Shown here: in pieces, positions 14,216-23,382 of the stretch
Layout of the letters: each line of letters begins with the position of its first letter
How positions within the stretch are numbered: position 1 is the stretch's first letter
Source of the DNA: Spirochaetales bacterium
Lineage (GTDB): Bacteria; Spirochaetota; Spirochaetia; Sphaerochaetales; Sphaerochaetaceae
NCBI GenBank assembly: GCA_017470995.1
Contig: JAFUXI010000068.1
Coordinates: 1-40,435 of the forward strand
Direction of reading: 5' to 3'
DNA length: 40,435 nucleotides
Notes under the pieces: model-generated
The model's input: the letters and a program-made list of their open reading frames with translations, nothing else
Told to the model about the DNA's origin: nothing
Databases searched by the model: none
Position numbers and translations under genes: made by a program

Positions 14216-15076
14216 ATGCAGAGCTTTTTAACGTTAATTGAACAGATAGAAAAGGAACTCCCGGCATCGGAGAGAAAAATCGCTGACTACGTTCTCCAGA
14301 ACCCCTCGGCACCGCTTTTCATGACAATGACAGAGCTTTCTGCCGCAGCAGGATCCAGCCCGGCAATCGTCGTAAGACTGTGCAAGAGACTGAACGTAGA
14401 TGGATACTCGGACTTCAAGATCCGCCTTTCGAGAGAGGTCTTCTCAAATGAAGGCAAGGATGAGGAGCCGGAACAGGTCATGGAGAACTTCTATGACAGC
14501 GGTCTGAGCACCAGAGACCTTATTGTCCAGTACATCAAATTCACCAGCAAAAACCTCAGCAACCTCGAATCAGTCCTGGATCCGAAGACGGTTGATGCTG
14601 CCGCAGAGGTCATCAACAAGGCCAAGACGGTTCTTCTGCTCGGTCAGGGTTCAGCTGAAGTTATCCTGAGCGACCTTCAGTACAAGCTTGCCAGACTTGG
14701 AAAGAACGTCATCTACTCCAAGGATGTCAACCTCCAGATCGCCCAGTCCTATTCACTTACAGATGACATGGTTGCATTCGGCATTTCCTACTTCGGTGAG
14801 GACCAGCTGGTCAACCAGGCTGCAAAGGCTGTAAAGGAATCCGGCGGTAAGCTCATCACACTTACCAAGATCGGTCATAACCACCTTTCAAGACTTGCAG
14901 ATGTCAAGCTCCAGATCCCTGCTTCAGGATATGAGTTCAGAACAGGTTCAACCCTTACCAGAATCCTGCAGATCTTCGTAACTGACGTTCTGTACAGTGC
15001 TGTCCTCGGAAAGATGACTGAGGAAGAGAAGACCGCAGTCCTTAGAAGGTGGAACTTCAGCGTAACCCATAGCTGA
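14216..15076 (+). CDS. MurR/RpiR-family transcriptional regulator
   Basis: This is a sugar-phosphate-sensing regulator of 286 residues. The N-terminal HTH_6 domain (about residues 1-77) has the family ASERKIADYVLQNP and LSAAAGSSPAIVVRLCKRLNVDGYSDFK. The C-terminal SIS domain (about 125-255) includes TVLLLGQGSAEVILSDLQYKLARLGKNV. Proteins of this family usually sit beside the sugar genes they control, but none lies here; neighbours are smc and rpe. The pentose-phosphate enzyme rpe downstream is a possible but unproven target. Paired palindromes before the promoter suggest self-control. Confidence 0.92.
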   Translation: MQSFLTLIEQIEKELPASERKIADYVLQNPSAPLFMTMTELSAAAGSSPAIVVRLCKRLNVDGYSDFKIRLSREVFSNEGKDEEPEQVMENFYDSGLSTRDLIVQYIKFTSKNLSNLESVLDPKTVDAAAEVINKAKTVLLLGQGSAEVILSDLQYKLARLGKNVIYSKDVNLQIAQSYSLTDDMVAFGISYFGEDQLVNQAAKAVKESGGKLITLTKIGHNHLSRLADVKLQIPASGYEFRTGSTLTRILQIFVTDVLYSAVLGKMTEEEKTAVLRRWNFSVTHS

Positions 15077-15096
15077 TTTTCTCGTTAATACGTATA

Positions 15097-15135
15097 AAGC
15101 GCTGTTCCTGTGGACAGCGCTTAAATTTTGTTATT
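15097..15135 (+). terminator. terminator after the RpiR-family gene
   Basis: AAGCGCTGT at 15097-15105 pairs perfectly with ACAGCGCTT at 15114-15122, followed by AAATTTTGTTATTTT, a broken T-run. Confidence 0.7.
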
Positions 15136-15215
15136 TTAATGCAAAATTTGTTATTTGCAGACTGATAATACTTGCAAAATGTTAAGGAATTTCACTTAAA
15201 ACGGCCTCAAATATC

Positions 15216-15244
15216 TTTAAAAGATGTTTCAGCTATGCTACTAT
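15216..15244 (+). promoter_or_regulatory. rpe promoter, leaderless geometry
   Basis: TTTAAA at 15216-15221 and TACTAT at 15239-15244 are 17 bases apart, with TGC before the -10 box (extended type). The box ends six bases before the ATG at 15251. The AT-rich stretch before it (15120-15180) repeats TTTGTTATTT and GCAAAAT twice each, possible binding sites. Confidence 0.5.
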
Positions 15245-15250
15245 TGGGCC

Positions 15251-15916
15251 ATGGAAAGAAGCATCATCATCGCCCCTTCGGTACTGTCCGCGGATTTCTC
15301 GGACATCAGAGGCGCATTGTCACAGATAGAGCACAGCGGAACCTCATGGGTACATCTGGATGTCATGGACGGCATGTTCGTGCCCAACATCACATTCGGT
15401 GCAAAGTTCATAAAGGACATTCGCCCGTGCACGAGTCTGTTCTTCGATGCTCATCTGATGGTTGAAGAACCTTCCAGATTCATAGAGGAGTTTGCAAAGG
15501 CAGGTTGTGACTGCATCACGGTCCATACGGAAGCATGTAAGGATATAAAGGCTACTTTGGATCTGATCAGAAGCTTCGGTATCAAATGCGGCCTTACCGT
15601 TAAACCAGACACTCCCGTGACCGATTTGAAGGATTACCTTGATGATCTGGATCTTGTGCTGATAATGAGCGTTAACCCGGGATTCGGAGGGCAGGGGCTT
15701 ATTCCCGAGACTCTGGACAAGGTACGTTGGCTGCATGATGTCAGAGGATCAAGACGCTATCTCATTTCCATAGACGGCGGTGTAAACCTCAAGACCATCT
15801 CTGCAGTTGCAGAAAGCGGTGTAGATGTGGCGGTTGCAGGGTCGGCATACTTCAACGCCCCGGACAAGACTCTGTTTGTCAGGAAAATGTCCAGTGGCCA
15901 GGGGGAGAATTCATGA
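15251..15916 (+). CDS. rpe: ribulose-phosphate 3-epimerase
   Basis: Rpe interconverts ribulose 5-phosphate and xylulose 5-phosphate in the pentose phosphate pathway. The 221-residue TIM-barrel protein shows SVLSADF, HLDVMDGMFVPN with metal ligands, HLMVEEP, MSVNPGFGGQ and the phosphate-binding DGGVN and AGSAYF. The frame is open from 15224, but family similarity begins at MERSIIIAPS (15251), which also fits the leaderless promoter. Its stop overlaps dtd by four bases. It leads the unit rpe-dtd-recA-scpA. Confidence 0.95.
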   Translation: MERSIIIAPSVLSADFSDIRGALSQIEHSGTSWVHLDVMDGMFVPNITFGAKFIKDIRPCTSLFFDAHLMVEEPSRFIEEFAKAGCDCITVHTEACKDIKATLDLIRSFGIKCGLTVKPDTPVTDLKDYLDDLDLVLIMSVNPGFGGQGLIPETLDKVRWLHDVRGSRRYLISIDGGVNLKTISAVAESGVDVAVAGSAYFNAPDKTLFVRKMSSGQGENS

Positions 15917-16368
15917 GAGCCGTTGTCCAACGCGTCAGAGATGCCAGTGTTACAGTTGACGGAACCGTTACCGGCGGTATCGGCCTTGGGCTTCTTGTCT
16001 ATCTGGGTGTCTGTGATTTGGATTCGGAAGAGATCTGTGCAAAGATGGCATCAAAGATTGCCAGGATGAGGATATTCCAGGACGAGAACGGGAAGATGAA
16101 CCTCAGCGTCTCGGATGTCGGAGGGAAGGTTCTGGTCGTGAGCCAGTTCACGCTATATGCCAGCATGAAGAGGGGAAACAGGCCTTCTTTCGATGAAGCC
16201 GGCAATCCCGAGCTGGCAGAGAGGCTCTATGAGGTTTTCATGAAAGATCTCAGGGAGCTGGGGCTTGGGGTTGAACATGGGCAGTTCGGAGCCCATATGC
16301 ATGTGTGCTATGAGAATGACGGACCTGTGACGATTCTGATGGATTCCGACCAGCTGTTTGTCAGATAA
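15913..16368 (+). CDS. dtd: D-aminoacyl-tRNA deacylase
   Basis: Dtd removes D-amino acids mischarged onto tRNA. The 151-residue protein is full length. It starts MRAVVQRVRDASVTVDG and carries the two active-site motifs, SQFTLYA in the middle and NDGPVTI near the C-terminus. A GGGGGAG run precedes the ATG, which overlaps the rpe stop (ATGA). Confidence 0.95.
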   Translation: MRAVVQRVRDASVTVDGTVTGGIGLGLLVYLGVCDLDSEEICAKMASKIARMRIFQDENGKMNLSVSDVGGKVLVVSQFTLYASMKRGNRPSFDEAGNPELAERLYEVFMKDLRELGLGVEHGQFGAHMHVCYENDGPVTILMDSDQLFVR

Positions 16369-16400
16369 TGGTAAAAGGGTGAGATATACAGGAGATTGAT

Positions 16401-17486
16401 ATGGCTAAGGAAAAGGTTGCAGAGACTAAAGTTATCGATGTAAAGAAGCAGAAACTCGAAGCTCTCGAGGCTGCAAGGGCCCAGATAGACAAGGAGTTCG
16501 GAAAGGGATCTCTCATGAAGCTGGGTGACAATCCCGTTGCTGCCAACATCGATGTAATTCCTTCCGGTTCCATTCTTCTCGACGAAGCTCTCGGAGTAGG
16601 TGGTTATCCCCGCGGAAGAGTCATCGAGATATACGGACCGGAGTCCTCAGGTAAGACAACATTGGCCCTCCATGCCGTTGCAGAAGCCCAGAAGGCCGGC
16701 GGAATTGCCGCCTTCATCGATGCTGAGCATGCCCTTGATCCGACTTATGCAAAGAAACTCGGAGTCAACACGGATGAGCTGTGGATCTCCCAGCCGGACA
16801 GCGGAGAGCAGGCTCTGGAAGTTGCAGAGTCCCTAGTAAGAAGCGGAGCAGTTGACATAATCATCGTCGACTCCGTTGCCGCACTCACGCCTCAGGCGGA
16901 GATCGAAGGCGACATGGGAGACTCCCACATGGGTCTTCAGGCCCGTCTCATGAGCCAGGCTCTCAGAAAGCTGACTGCCATACTTGCAAAGAGCAAGACA
17001 ACCATCATCTTCATCAACCAGATCAGAATGAAGATCGGCGTCATGTTCGGCAATCCCGAGACAACCACAGGCGGAAATGCACTCAAGTTCTACAGCTCCA
17101 TCAGAATGGATGTCAGGAAGATCGAGACAATCAGCAAGGGTTCCGACGAGTTTGTGGGAAACCGCGTCAGGGTAAAGATCGTCAAGAACAAGGTTGCACC
17201 TCCGTTCAGAAAGGTCGAGCTTGACCTCATGTTCGATGAAGGCATCTCCTATGCTGGCGGAATTCTCGACGGTGCCCTTCGTTACGGATTCATCGAAAAG
17301 ATGGGCTCATGGTATTCGTTCAACGGTGAGAAGATCGGCCAGGGCCGTGACAACACCCTGAACTTCCTCAAGCAGAATCCGGATGTCCTTGCAGAGCTCG
17401 ACGGAAAGCTCAGACAGGCAATGTTCGGAAACGGCGTGGCGAAAGGCGTTCCTTCTGCCGATGCTGCTGAATTGACGGAAATCTGA
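16401..17486 (+). CDS. recA: recombinase RecA
   Basis: RecA forms the ATP-dependent filament for homologous recombination and SOS induction. The 361-residue protein has Walker A GPESSGKT (79-86), the EHALDP block, Walker [11 protein letters not shown], the L1 and L2 DNA-binding loops ([19 protein letters not shown], then [21 protein letters not shown]), and a C-terminal domain that is less acidic than in E. coli. CAGGAG precedes the start. I see no LexA box and no own promoter in the 32 bases after dtd, so recA probably depends on the rpe promoter. Confidence 0.98.
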   Translation: MAKEKVAETKVIDVKKQKLEALEAARAQIDKEFGKGSLMKLGDNPVAANIDVIPSGSILLDEALGVGGYPRGRVIEIYGPESSGKTTLALHAVAEAQKAGGIAAFIDAEHALDPTYAKKLGVNTDELWISQPDSGEQALEVAESLVRSGAVDIIIVDSVAALTPQAEIEGDMGDSHMGLQARLMSQALRKLTAILAKSKTTIIFINQIRMKIGVMFGNPETTTGGNALKFYSSIRMDVRKIETISKGSDEFVGNRVRVKIVKNKVAPPFRKVELDLMFDEGISYAGGILDGALRYGFIEKMGSWYSFNGEKIGQGRDNTLNFLKQNPDVLAELDGKLRQAMFGNGVAKGVPSADAAELTEI

Positions 17487-17488
17487 TA

Positions 17489-18328
17489 ATGGTTGCTTTC
17501 AAGACCGAAAAGTTCGAAGGTCCTCTCGATCTGCTTCTGGCTCTGATACAGAAGGCCGAGGTCAACATCTACGATATCCCCATATCGGAGATCACCGACC
17601 AGTTCCTGGAGTATCTGCACCATGCCAAGGAAATAGGGTTGGGGGACCTCTCGGAGTTCTACAAGATGGCTGCAGAGCTGATCTGGATAAAGAGCCAGAT
17701 GATGCTGCCCATCAAGGACCTCGAGTTCGGCGACGAATATGCAGACCCGCGAGAAGAACTCGTAGAGAGGCTCCTCGAGTATTCCAAGTTCAAGAAATAC
17801 TCGGAGCTGCTTATGGGCAACGAAGGCTCCGACAACTTCAACATCGAGCGCAAGGCTTCCGAATTCCAGCTTCCGTTCTCCGACGAGGAGCTTTGGGAGG
17901 ATGTGACCACCAAGGACCTCATGGAGACCTTCATGGAGATGATGAAGAGCTATGACTTCATCGAGGAAAAGGTCTTCAACGTCTATGAGGATGTTTCGGA
18001 GAAGGAAAAGATCGCCCTGATGAACGAGCTTTTCGAGACCAGGGATCAGATCACATTCTCGGAGATCATCGTCCACAAGACCCCAATGCATGTAATCTGC
18101 GCCTTCCTTGCCGTTCTTGAAGCGGTAAAGGACAAGATGATTCTGGTGGACCAGCCGGAGCTCTTCGGCGATATGACCATAACCAAACGTCCAGTCGACT
18201 GGAACCCGAACCTTGCGGATGACTATGATGCGGATTACGACGAGATAAAGGAGAATCATCTTGAGGATGAGGATGATTTCTCGATCATGGAAGACGAGAA
18301 AGAAGATTCATCGGATGATCAGAACTGA
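17489..18328 (+). CDS. scpA: segregation and condensation protein A (kleisin)
   Basis: ScpA is the kleisin that bridges SMC heads and binds ScpB. The 279-residue protein has the N-terminal family block FEGPLDLLLALIQKAEVNIYDIPISEITDQ split over residues 9-38, the helix ELIWIKSQMMLP, and a C-terminal winged helix (TFSEIIVHKTPMHVICAFLAVLEAV). The last 45 or so residues form a very acidic tail not needed for the fold. It starts two bases after the recA stop without a clear Shine-Dalgarno site, so translational coupling is likely. scpB lies about 6 kb downstream in another unit. Confidence 0.94.
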   Translation: MVAFKTEKFEGPLDLLLALIQKAEVNIYDIPISEITDQFLEYLHHAKEIGLGDLSEFYKMAAELIWIKSQMMLPIKDLEFGDEYADPREELVERLLEYSKFKKYSELLMGNEGSDNFNIERKASEFQLPFSDEELWEDVTTKDLMETFMEMMKSYDFIEEKVFNVYEDVSEKEKIALMNELFETRDQITFSEIIVHKTPMHVICAFLAVLEAVKDKMILVDQPELFGDMTITKRPVDWNPNLADDYDADYDEIKENHLEDEDDFSIMEDEKEDSSDDQN

Positions 18329-18387
18329 TATTGTATTGACACACAGAAACAATTGTGCTTAAGTACAGACAACATATTGCACTAAAT

Positions 18388-18545
18388 GATAGAGGCGCGG
18401 CTGACAAGAGTAGCTTCGGTGCCAAAGCCCTTGCAGGGGCGTTGCCAAAGCGAAAGGGGATGCCGCCGAAAGAGAGGCCCTGCGAACCTCCCTTGGTCGG
18501 ACAGATAAGATCTGCACGACTGTCGCTTATGCGGAGAGCTATGTA
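18388..18545 (+). promoter_or_regulatory. lysine riboswitch (L box)
   Basis: The stretch carries the conserved landmarks of the lysine aptamer in order: GAGGCGCGG near 18392, AAGAGTA at 18406-18412, AAAGGGGA at 18453-18460, GCCGCCGAA at 18462-18470, CTTGGTCGGAC near 18492, and the closing GCGGAGAGCT at 18531-18540, which pairs back to the start. A TTGACA at 18336-18341 with weak downstream boxes may be its promoter. A terminator follows at 18574 and then dapA. Lysine binding is therefore expected to stop transcription of the whole dap-lysA unit. Confidence 0.93.
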
Positions 18546-18573
18546 TTAATGCTTCTTTTAAGAGACATGAACC

Positions 18574-18606
18574 AGGCCAACGCATGAGCGCTGGCCTTTT
18601 TGTTTT
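18574..18606 (+). terminator. riboswitch-controlled terminator before dapA
   Basis: AGGCCA at 18574-18579 with TGGCCT at 18592-18597, plus an inner CGC/GCG stem around ATGA, form a strong hairpin followed by TTTTGTTTT. It lies between the lysine aptamer and dapA and is the expected off-state structure. Confidence 0.9.
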
Positions 18607-18628
18607 CTTGCAGTAGAGGGAGAACAAG

Positions 18629-19522
18629 ATGAAAGGAAAAGAACCTATCTTCCGTGGAGCCGCCACGGCATTGGTTACACCGTTTACAGAGAACGGAGTC
18701 GATTATGAAAGCTTCGGTCGCCTTATCGACTGGCAGATAGAGAAGGGCATAGATGCTCTTGTCATCGCCGGAACAAGCGGTGAGGGCTCGACTCTCTCCG
18801 ATGCAGAGCATAAGGCAGTGATCAAGTATGCTGTGGAGAAGGTCAACCACAGGGTTCCCGTCATTGCCGGAACAGGTTCCAACGAGACTCCCTATGCAAT
18901 CGAGCTCTCCCAGTATGCCTGTTCGGTCGGAGTTGACGGCCTTCTTGTCGTGACTCCTTACTACAACAAGGCAACCCAGAAGGGCCTTGTGAAGATGTAT
19001 TATTCCATTGCCGATGCAACCGACAAACCCCTGATCGTGTACAACGTTCCTTCTAGGACCGGTGTCAACATCGAGCCCAGAACCTATGTCGAACTTGCAA
19101 GGCACGACAGGATAGTGGCCATAAAGGAAGCCAACGGCAATATCTCCAAGATTGTCGAGACAGCAGCCCTCGTAGGCGACAGGCTGGATATCTACAGCGG
19201 AAACGATGACCAGATAGTCCCGATGCTTTCTGTCGGAGGGCAGGGTGTCATCTCCGTTCTTTCCAACATCATGCCTGCAGAGACAAGCCGCATGTGCCAT
19301 CTCTACTTTGAAGGCAAGGTGAAGGAGAGCGCAAAGATGCAGATGGATCTCATTCCTCTTATCAATGCACTGTTCTGCGAGGTCAATCCCATTCCCGCAA
19401 AGGCAGCAGTCTCCGCAATGGGCTTCGGGAAGAATATCCTCAGGCTTCCGCTTACCGAAATGGAAAGCGAGCATGAGGCAAATCTCCTGCAGCTCATGAG
19501 ATATCACGGCCTTATCGGCTGA
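18629..19522 (+). CDS. dapA: 4-hydroxy-tetrahydrodipicolinate synthase
   Basis: DapA condenses pyruvate with aspartate semialdehyde, the committed step of diaminopimelate and lysine synthesis. The 297-residue TIM-barrel protein has AGTSGEGSTL, VTPYYNKAT, the catalytic Tyr in VYNVPSRTG (about residue 138) and the Schiff-base Lys in IVAIKEANG (Lys166). GAGGGAGAAC precedes the ATG. It is the first gene after the lysine riboswitch, so control by lysine is clear. Confidence 0.97.
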   Translation: MKGKEPIFRGAATALVTPFTENGVDYESFGRLIDWQIEKGIDALVIAGTSGEGSTLSDAEHKAVIKYAVEKVNHRVPVIAGTGSNETPYAIELSQYACSVGVDGLLVVTPYYNKATQKGLVKMYYSIADATDKPLIVYNVPSRTGVNIEPRTYVELARHDRIVAIKEANGNISKIVETAALVGDRLDIYSGNDDQIVPMLSVGGQGVISVLSNIMPAETSRMCHLYFEGKVKESAKMQMDLIPLINALFCEVNPIPAKAAVSAMGFGKNILRLPLTEMESEHEANLLQLMRYHGLIG

Positions 19523-19534
19523 ACCGGAGGACCG

Positions 19535-20275
19535 ATGAGAGTACTTGTTCATGGCATTACAGGCCATATGGGGCAGATCGTATACTCACTCGTGCAGTCA
19601 GGATATGAGGGCTCCACCTTTGCAGGCGGAGTCAGTCCCGATGTCGAGACAGAGACAGCGGAGCTTTTCAGGAGTTTCAATTCCTGCAAAGCTGAATCCG
19701 ATGTGGTCGTGGACTTCTCTTTCCATACCGGAGTCAAGGACCTTATGGATTACTGCATCAGCATGAAACTCCCTGTCGTTGTGGCCACGACAGGCCATAC
19801 TGCGGAAGAGAAGGCCATCATAGAGAAGGCTTCCCGGAGCATTCCCGTGTTCTACAGCGCGAACATGAGCGTAGGGGTAGCCGTACTTGCTGACATAGCG
19901 AAAAAGGCTGCAGCGGCCTTTCCTGATGCGGATATCGAAATCGTGGAAACCCATCACAACAGGAAGGTGGATGTTCCGAGCGGAACGGCACTGCTTCTTG
20001 CTAACTCCATAAAGGAGGCCAGGCCTCAGGCTGTCTACAACATTGGCAGGCCGGAGAACGGAAAGAGAACCAAGGAAGAGATAGGAATCCATTCGCTGAG
20101 AATGGGCAACTATTTCGGACGGCACGAAATCCATATCTCCACAGGGTCCGAAACCCTTACACTGGTACATGAAGCTCATAACCGAACTCTCTTTGCGGAA
20201 GGAGCCCTGAAGGCAGCGGCCTTCCTGATCGGAAAGAAGAGCGGACTCTACAACATGAAGGATCTTATGTCATGA
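19535..20275 (+). CDS. dapB: 4-hydroxy-tetrahydrodipicolinate reductase
   Basis: DapB reduces the DapA product to tetrahydrodipicolinate with NAD(P)H. The 246-residue protein has the nucleotide-binding start [28 protein letters not shown], and the catalytic and substrate-binding motif [18 protein letters not shown] at 19525-19529 precedes the ATG. The stop overlaps dapH by four bases. Confidence 0.96.
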   Translation: MRVLVHGITGHMGQIVYSLVQSGYEGSTFAGGVSPDVETETAELFRSFNSCKAESDVVVDFSFHTGVKDLMDYCISMKLPVVVATTGHTAEEKAIIEKASRSIPVFYSANMSVGVAVLADIAKKAAAAFPDADIEIVETHHNRKVDVPSGTALLLANSIKEARPQAVYNIGRPENGKRTKEEIGIHSLRMGNYFGRHEIHISTGSETLTLVHEAHNRTLFAEGALKAAAFLIGKKSGLYNMKDLMS

Positions 20276-20964
20276 ACGCACAGGAAATAATCAACTACAT
20301 TGCTACGGCTGAGAAAAAAACTCCGGTAAAGCTCTATGTCAGGGAAAAACAGCCCATAGACTACGGCAAGGCCAAGGTCTTCGGTGCAACAGACAAGATT
20401 GTTTTCGGAGACTGGAAGGACCTTGAGCCGGTTCTGAAGGCAAACAGCGACAGAATCGAGGATATAGTAATCGAGAACGACTGCCGCAACTCCGCCATCC
20501 CGATGCTGGACAAGAAGAACATCAATGCCCGCATCGAGCCGGGTGCAATCATCCGCGAACAGGTTGAAATCGGCGACAGGGCAGTCATCATGATGGGTGC
20601 CATAATCAACATAGGAGCCGTAATCGGAGAGGGCACCATGATCGATATGGGAGCAGTCCTCGGAGGCAGGGCAACCGTCGGAAAGAACTGCCATATCGGT
20701 GCAGGAGCGGTCCTAGCAGGCGTAATAGAGCCGGCAAGTGCAGATCCGGTAAGAATAGGCGACGGAACCCTCGTAGGGGCCAATGCCGTTGTAATCGAGG
20801 GTGTCCAGGTCGGAAAAAACTGTGTCGTTGCAGCAGGAGCAGTCGTGATTGAGAATGTTCCCGACAACATGGTCGTAGCCGGATGTCCCGCAAAGATAAT
20901 CAAGGCGCGCGATGAAAAGACAAACTCAAAAACCGCCCTTGAAGCCGGCCTGAGAACTCTTTGA
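20272..20964 (+). CDS. dapH: tetrahydrodipicolinate N-acetyltransferase
   Basis: DapH acetylates tetrahydrodipicolinate with acetyl-CoA. At 230 residues it has the length of the acetyl enzyme, not of the longer succinyl enzyme DapD. The second half is a run of hexapeptide repeats (IGAVIG, IDMGAV, IGAGAV, VGANAV, VAAGAV), giving a left-handed beta-helix. The N-terminal block [27 protein letters not shown] is typical of DapH. Start and stop overlap both neighbours. Confidence 0.95.
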   Translation: MNAQEIINYIATAEKKTPVKLYVREKQPIDYGKAKVFGATDKIVFGDWKDLEPVLKANSDRIEDIVIENDCRNSAIPMLDKKNINARIEPGAIIREQVEIGDRAVIMMGAIINIGAVIGEGTMIDMGAVLGGRATVGKNCHIGAGAVLAGVIEPASADPVRIGDGTLVGANAVVIEGVQVGKNCVVAAGAVVIENVPDNMVVAGCPAKIIKARDEKTNSKTALEAGLRTL

Positions 20965-22244
20965 TGGAGAACAAATTGCAAAAGACTATACCGTTTTCAC
21001 TACAGCAGGCCATGCAATGGAGAGAGAGATTCGGAACTCCGTTCTATGTCTATGACGAGCAGGGAATCCGCAACACGGTCTCTTCTGTCCAAAGGGCCTT
21101 TTCCTGGAACAGGGGCTTTACCGAGTGTTTTGCGGTCAAAGCCACTCCCACGCCTGCGATCCTGAGGCTCCTTGCCTCACTGGGATGCGGCACGGACTGT
21201 GCATCCGTCTCTGAGCTTGTCCTGAGCGACTCCTGTGGCCTCAGCGGCCGCAAGGTAATGTTCACATCCAACGAGACTTCGGAAGAGGCCTACAGGAAGG
21301 CTGTAAGCATCGGCGCTATCATAAACCTCGACGACATAACGCAGATCGAGAATCTTGAGCGCTCTGCAGGAATCCCTGACACCGTGTGTCTGAGATACAA
21401 CCCTGGCAAGTTCGAGATACAGGGAAAGAACGCAACCAGCGCCATCATGGGAAGTCAGGCTGATTCCAAGTACGGAATGACAAAAACCCAGCTCTTCGAG
21501 GCCTACGGGATACTTAGGGAGAAGGGTGTGAAGCATTTCGGCCTTCACTGTATGGCCGCCTCATGCAGTCTTGATGCCTCTTATTATCCTACCTTGGCTG
21601 AAATGATGTTCAATATTGTGGTGGAAGTGAAGGAAAAGCTCGGCATAGAAATCGAGTTCACTGATTTCGGAGGCGGAATCGGTATTCCTTATAGGCCGGA
21701 GCAGGAACCTGTGGATATAGAAGCCATTGGCAAAGCTGTACATGAAGTCTATGACAGAATCATAGCTGGAAGGGGATTGGAGGTATCGATCTATACCGAG
21801 CTGGGACGCTTTGTGACCGGTCCCCACGGCTATCTGGTGACTTCGGTGCGTGGCTTCAAGCACATCTACAAGGAATATGTCGGAGTGGATGCCACCGCCT
21901 GCGACCTCATGAGACCGGCGATGTATGGTGCCTACCACCATATAACGGTCCTTGGAAAGGAAGGCAATGAGCTGAAAGTCGATGTCTGCGGTTCGCTGTG
22001 CGAGAACAATGACAAGTTCGCCATCGACAGAGTCCTTCCCATGGCACAGCTCGGTGATATACTTGTGATACACGATGCAGGAGCCCATGGGAGGTCCATG
22101 GGATACAACTACAACGGCTTCATGCGTTGCGGAGAGCTTCTTCTTTCTCCGAGAGGAGATGTGCGCCTCATAAGACGTTCGGAAAGCCTGGATGACCTGT
22201 TTGCCACATTCGATGTGGATGAGGATTTTTCCTATGATGCGTGA
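20964..22244 (+). CDS. lysA: diaminopimelate decarboxylase
   Basis: LysA is a PLP enzyme that decarboxylates meso-diaminopimelate to lysine. The 426-residue protein has the PLP Lys in CFAVKATP (Lys59), GTDCAS, HCMAASCSLD, the FGGGIGIPY phosphate loop, YTELGRF and the active-site Cys motif CGSLCENNDKF. The ATG at 20964 overlaps the dapH stop (TGATG); a TTG at 20961 is a poorer start. It sits ahead of the aminotransferase and deacetylase that act before it in the pathway. Confidence 0.94.
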   Translation: MENKLQKTIPFSLQQAMQWRERFGTPFYVYDEQGIRNTVSSVQRAFSWNRGFTECFAVKATPTPAILRLLASLGCGTDCASVSELVLSDSCGLSGRKVMFTSNETSEEAYRKAVSIGAIINLDDITQIENLERSAGIPDTVCLRYNPGKFEIQGKNATSAIMGSQADSKYGMTKTQLFEAYGILREKGVKHFGLHCMAASCSLDASYYPTLAEMMFNIVVEVKEKLGIEIEFTDFGGGIGIPYRPEQEPVDIEAIGKAVHEVYDRIIAGRGLEVSIYTELGRFVTGPHGYLVTSVRGFKHIYKEYVGVDATACDLMRPAMYGAYHHITVLGKEGNELKVDVCGSLCENNDKFAIDRVLPMAQLGDILVIHDAGAHGRSMGYNYNGFMRCGELLLSPRGDVRLIRRSESLDDLFATFDVDEDFSYDA

Positions 22245-23382
22245 GAAAATGAATTCGGCAGTCTTCGACCTCAGAAGAAGTGCAATCCGCGAGTTCGCTA
22301 AGCTTGCGAAGCAGATTCCGGGATGCATCTCCCTGACTCTCGGAGAGCCGGATTTCGATACCCCTCAGCCCATCAGAAAGCAGGCAGAGCTCTCACTTGA
22401 AAACGGAGAAACACACTACATCGAGAACAACGGACTCAAGGCCCTTCGCGAGAAGATTGCCTCTTTCGAGACCGACCGTCACGGATTCAGATATTCGGAA
22501 GATCAGGTCATCGTCACATCTGGTGCCACAGAAGCCCTGTTCGTGTCTCTTTTCGGAATACTAAATCCCGATGACGAAGTGATAATACCCACGCCTGCCT
22601 TCGTTCTCTATGAGGAGATTGTCAAACTCTGCAGGGCAAAGGCCGTAAAGCTCGATACCTCGGTAACCGGTTTCCAGATAAGGAAATCCGCACTGGAGGC
22701 ACTTGTCACCCAAAGGACAAAAGCAATCGTTCTCAACAGTCCGAACAATCCAACGGGAACCGTTCTGGACATAGAAAGCCTGAATGCCGTGCGACTTCTG
22801 GCAAGGGAGAGGAACCTATTCGTCATCTGTGATGATGTCTACAATCAGCTGATCTATACGGACAACTACCACAGCTTTACGGAATTCGAGGATGTACGCG
22901 ATAGGACAATCCTTGTTCAAAGCTATTCAAAACCCTATGCCATGACAGGTTGGAGAATGGGATATCTCATTGCTCCTGCAGAAATAAAAGAGCGTCTGGA
23001 GCTTGTCCATCAGTTCACAGTGGTCTCAACTCCGGCACCTTTCCAGAAGGCAGCCGTAACGGCTTTGGATTTCGATCCTGCAGAGCTCAGGGAAACCTAC
23101 CGCAGAAGGCGTGCCTATATGCTTTCCAGACTCAGGGCTATGGATCTTGAAGTCCCCGAACCCGAAGGCGCATTCTACATGTTCCCGTCCATCAGGAAGT
23201 TCGGCATCGATTCATCTACATTCTGCAGAAGGATGATAGAGGAGGCAGGCCTTGCCGCAACTCCGGGCTTCTGCTTCGGCTCCGACGATCATATCAGACT
23301 GACATACTGCTACTCGGATCCAGAGCTTGCAGAAGGCCTTGATAGGCTTCAGTCCTTTATCCGCAAACTGGAGGGCAAATGA
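22234..23382 (+). CDS. aminotransferase class I/II, probably N-acetyl-diaminopimelate aminotransferase
   Basis: This is a fold-type I PLP aminotransferase of 382 residues from the ATG at 22234: TLGEPDFDTP, TSGATEALF, NSPNNPTGT, CDDVYNQLIY, the PLP Lys in SYSKPYAMTGWRMGYL (about Lys233) and a late RLTYC with the carboxylate-binding Arg. GAGG at 22221-22224 supports 22234, inside the last codons of lysA; ATGs at 22237 and 22249 are alternatives. Sequence alone gives only the class. Its place between dapH and the deacetylase gene points to the PatA role: glutamate-dependent amination of N-acetyl-2-amino-6-oxopimelate. Confidence 0.88.
   Translation: MMREKMNSAVFDLRRSAIREFAKLAKQIPGCISLTLGEPDFDTPQPIRKQAELSLENGETHYIENNGLKALREKIASFETDRHGFRYSEDQVIVTSGATEALFVSLFGILNPDDEVIIPTPAFVLYEEIVKLCRAKAVKLDTSVTGFQIRKSALEALVTQRTKAIVLNSPNNPTGTVLDIESLNAVRLLARERNLFVICDDVYNQLIYTDNYHSFTEFEDVRDRTILVQSYSKPYAMTGWRMGYLIAPAEIKERLELVHQFTVVSTPAPFQKAAVTALDFDPAELRETYRRRRAYMLSRLRAMDLEVPEPEGAFYMFPSIRKFGIDSSTFCRRMIEEAGLAATPGFCFGSDDHIRLTYCYSDPELAEGLDRLQSFIRKLEGK

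Noticed and set aside
16369..16400. LexA box before recA
   Set aside because: No inverted GAAC/GTTC-type or CTG-N10-CAG-type element is visible in the 32-base gap.
17282..18259. 325-codon open frame opposite recA/scpA
   Set aside because: Antisense shadow of well-identified genes, caused by codon bias of the real strand.
18539..19567. 342-codon open frame opposite dapA
   Set aside because: Shadow frame; it also runs across the riboswitch terminator.
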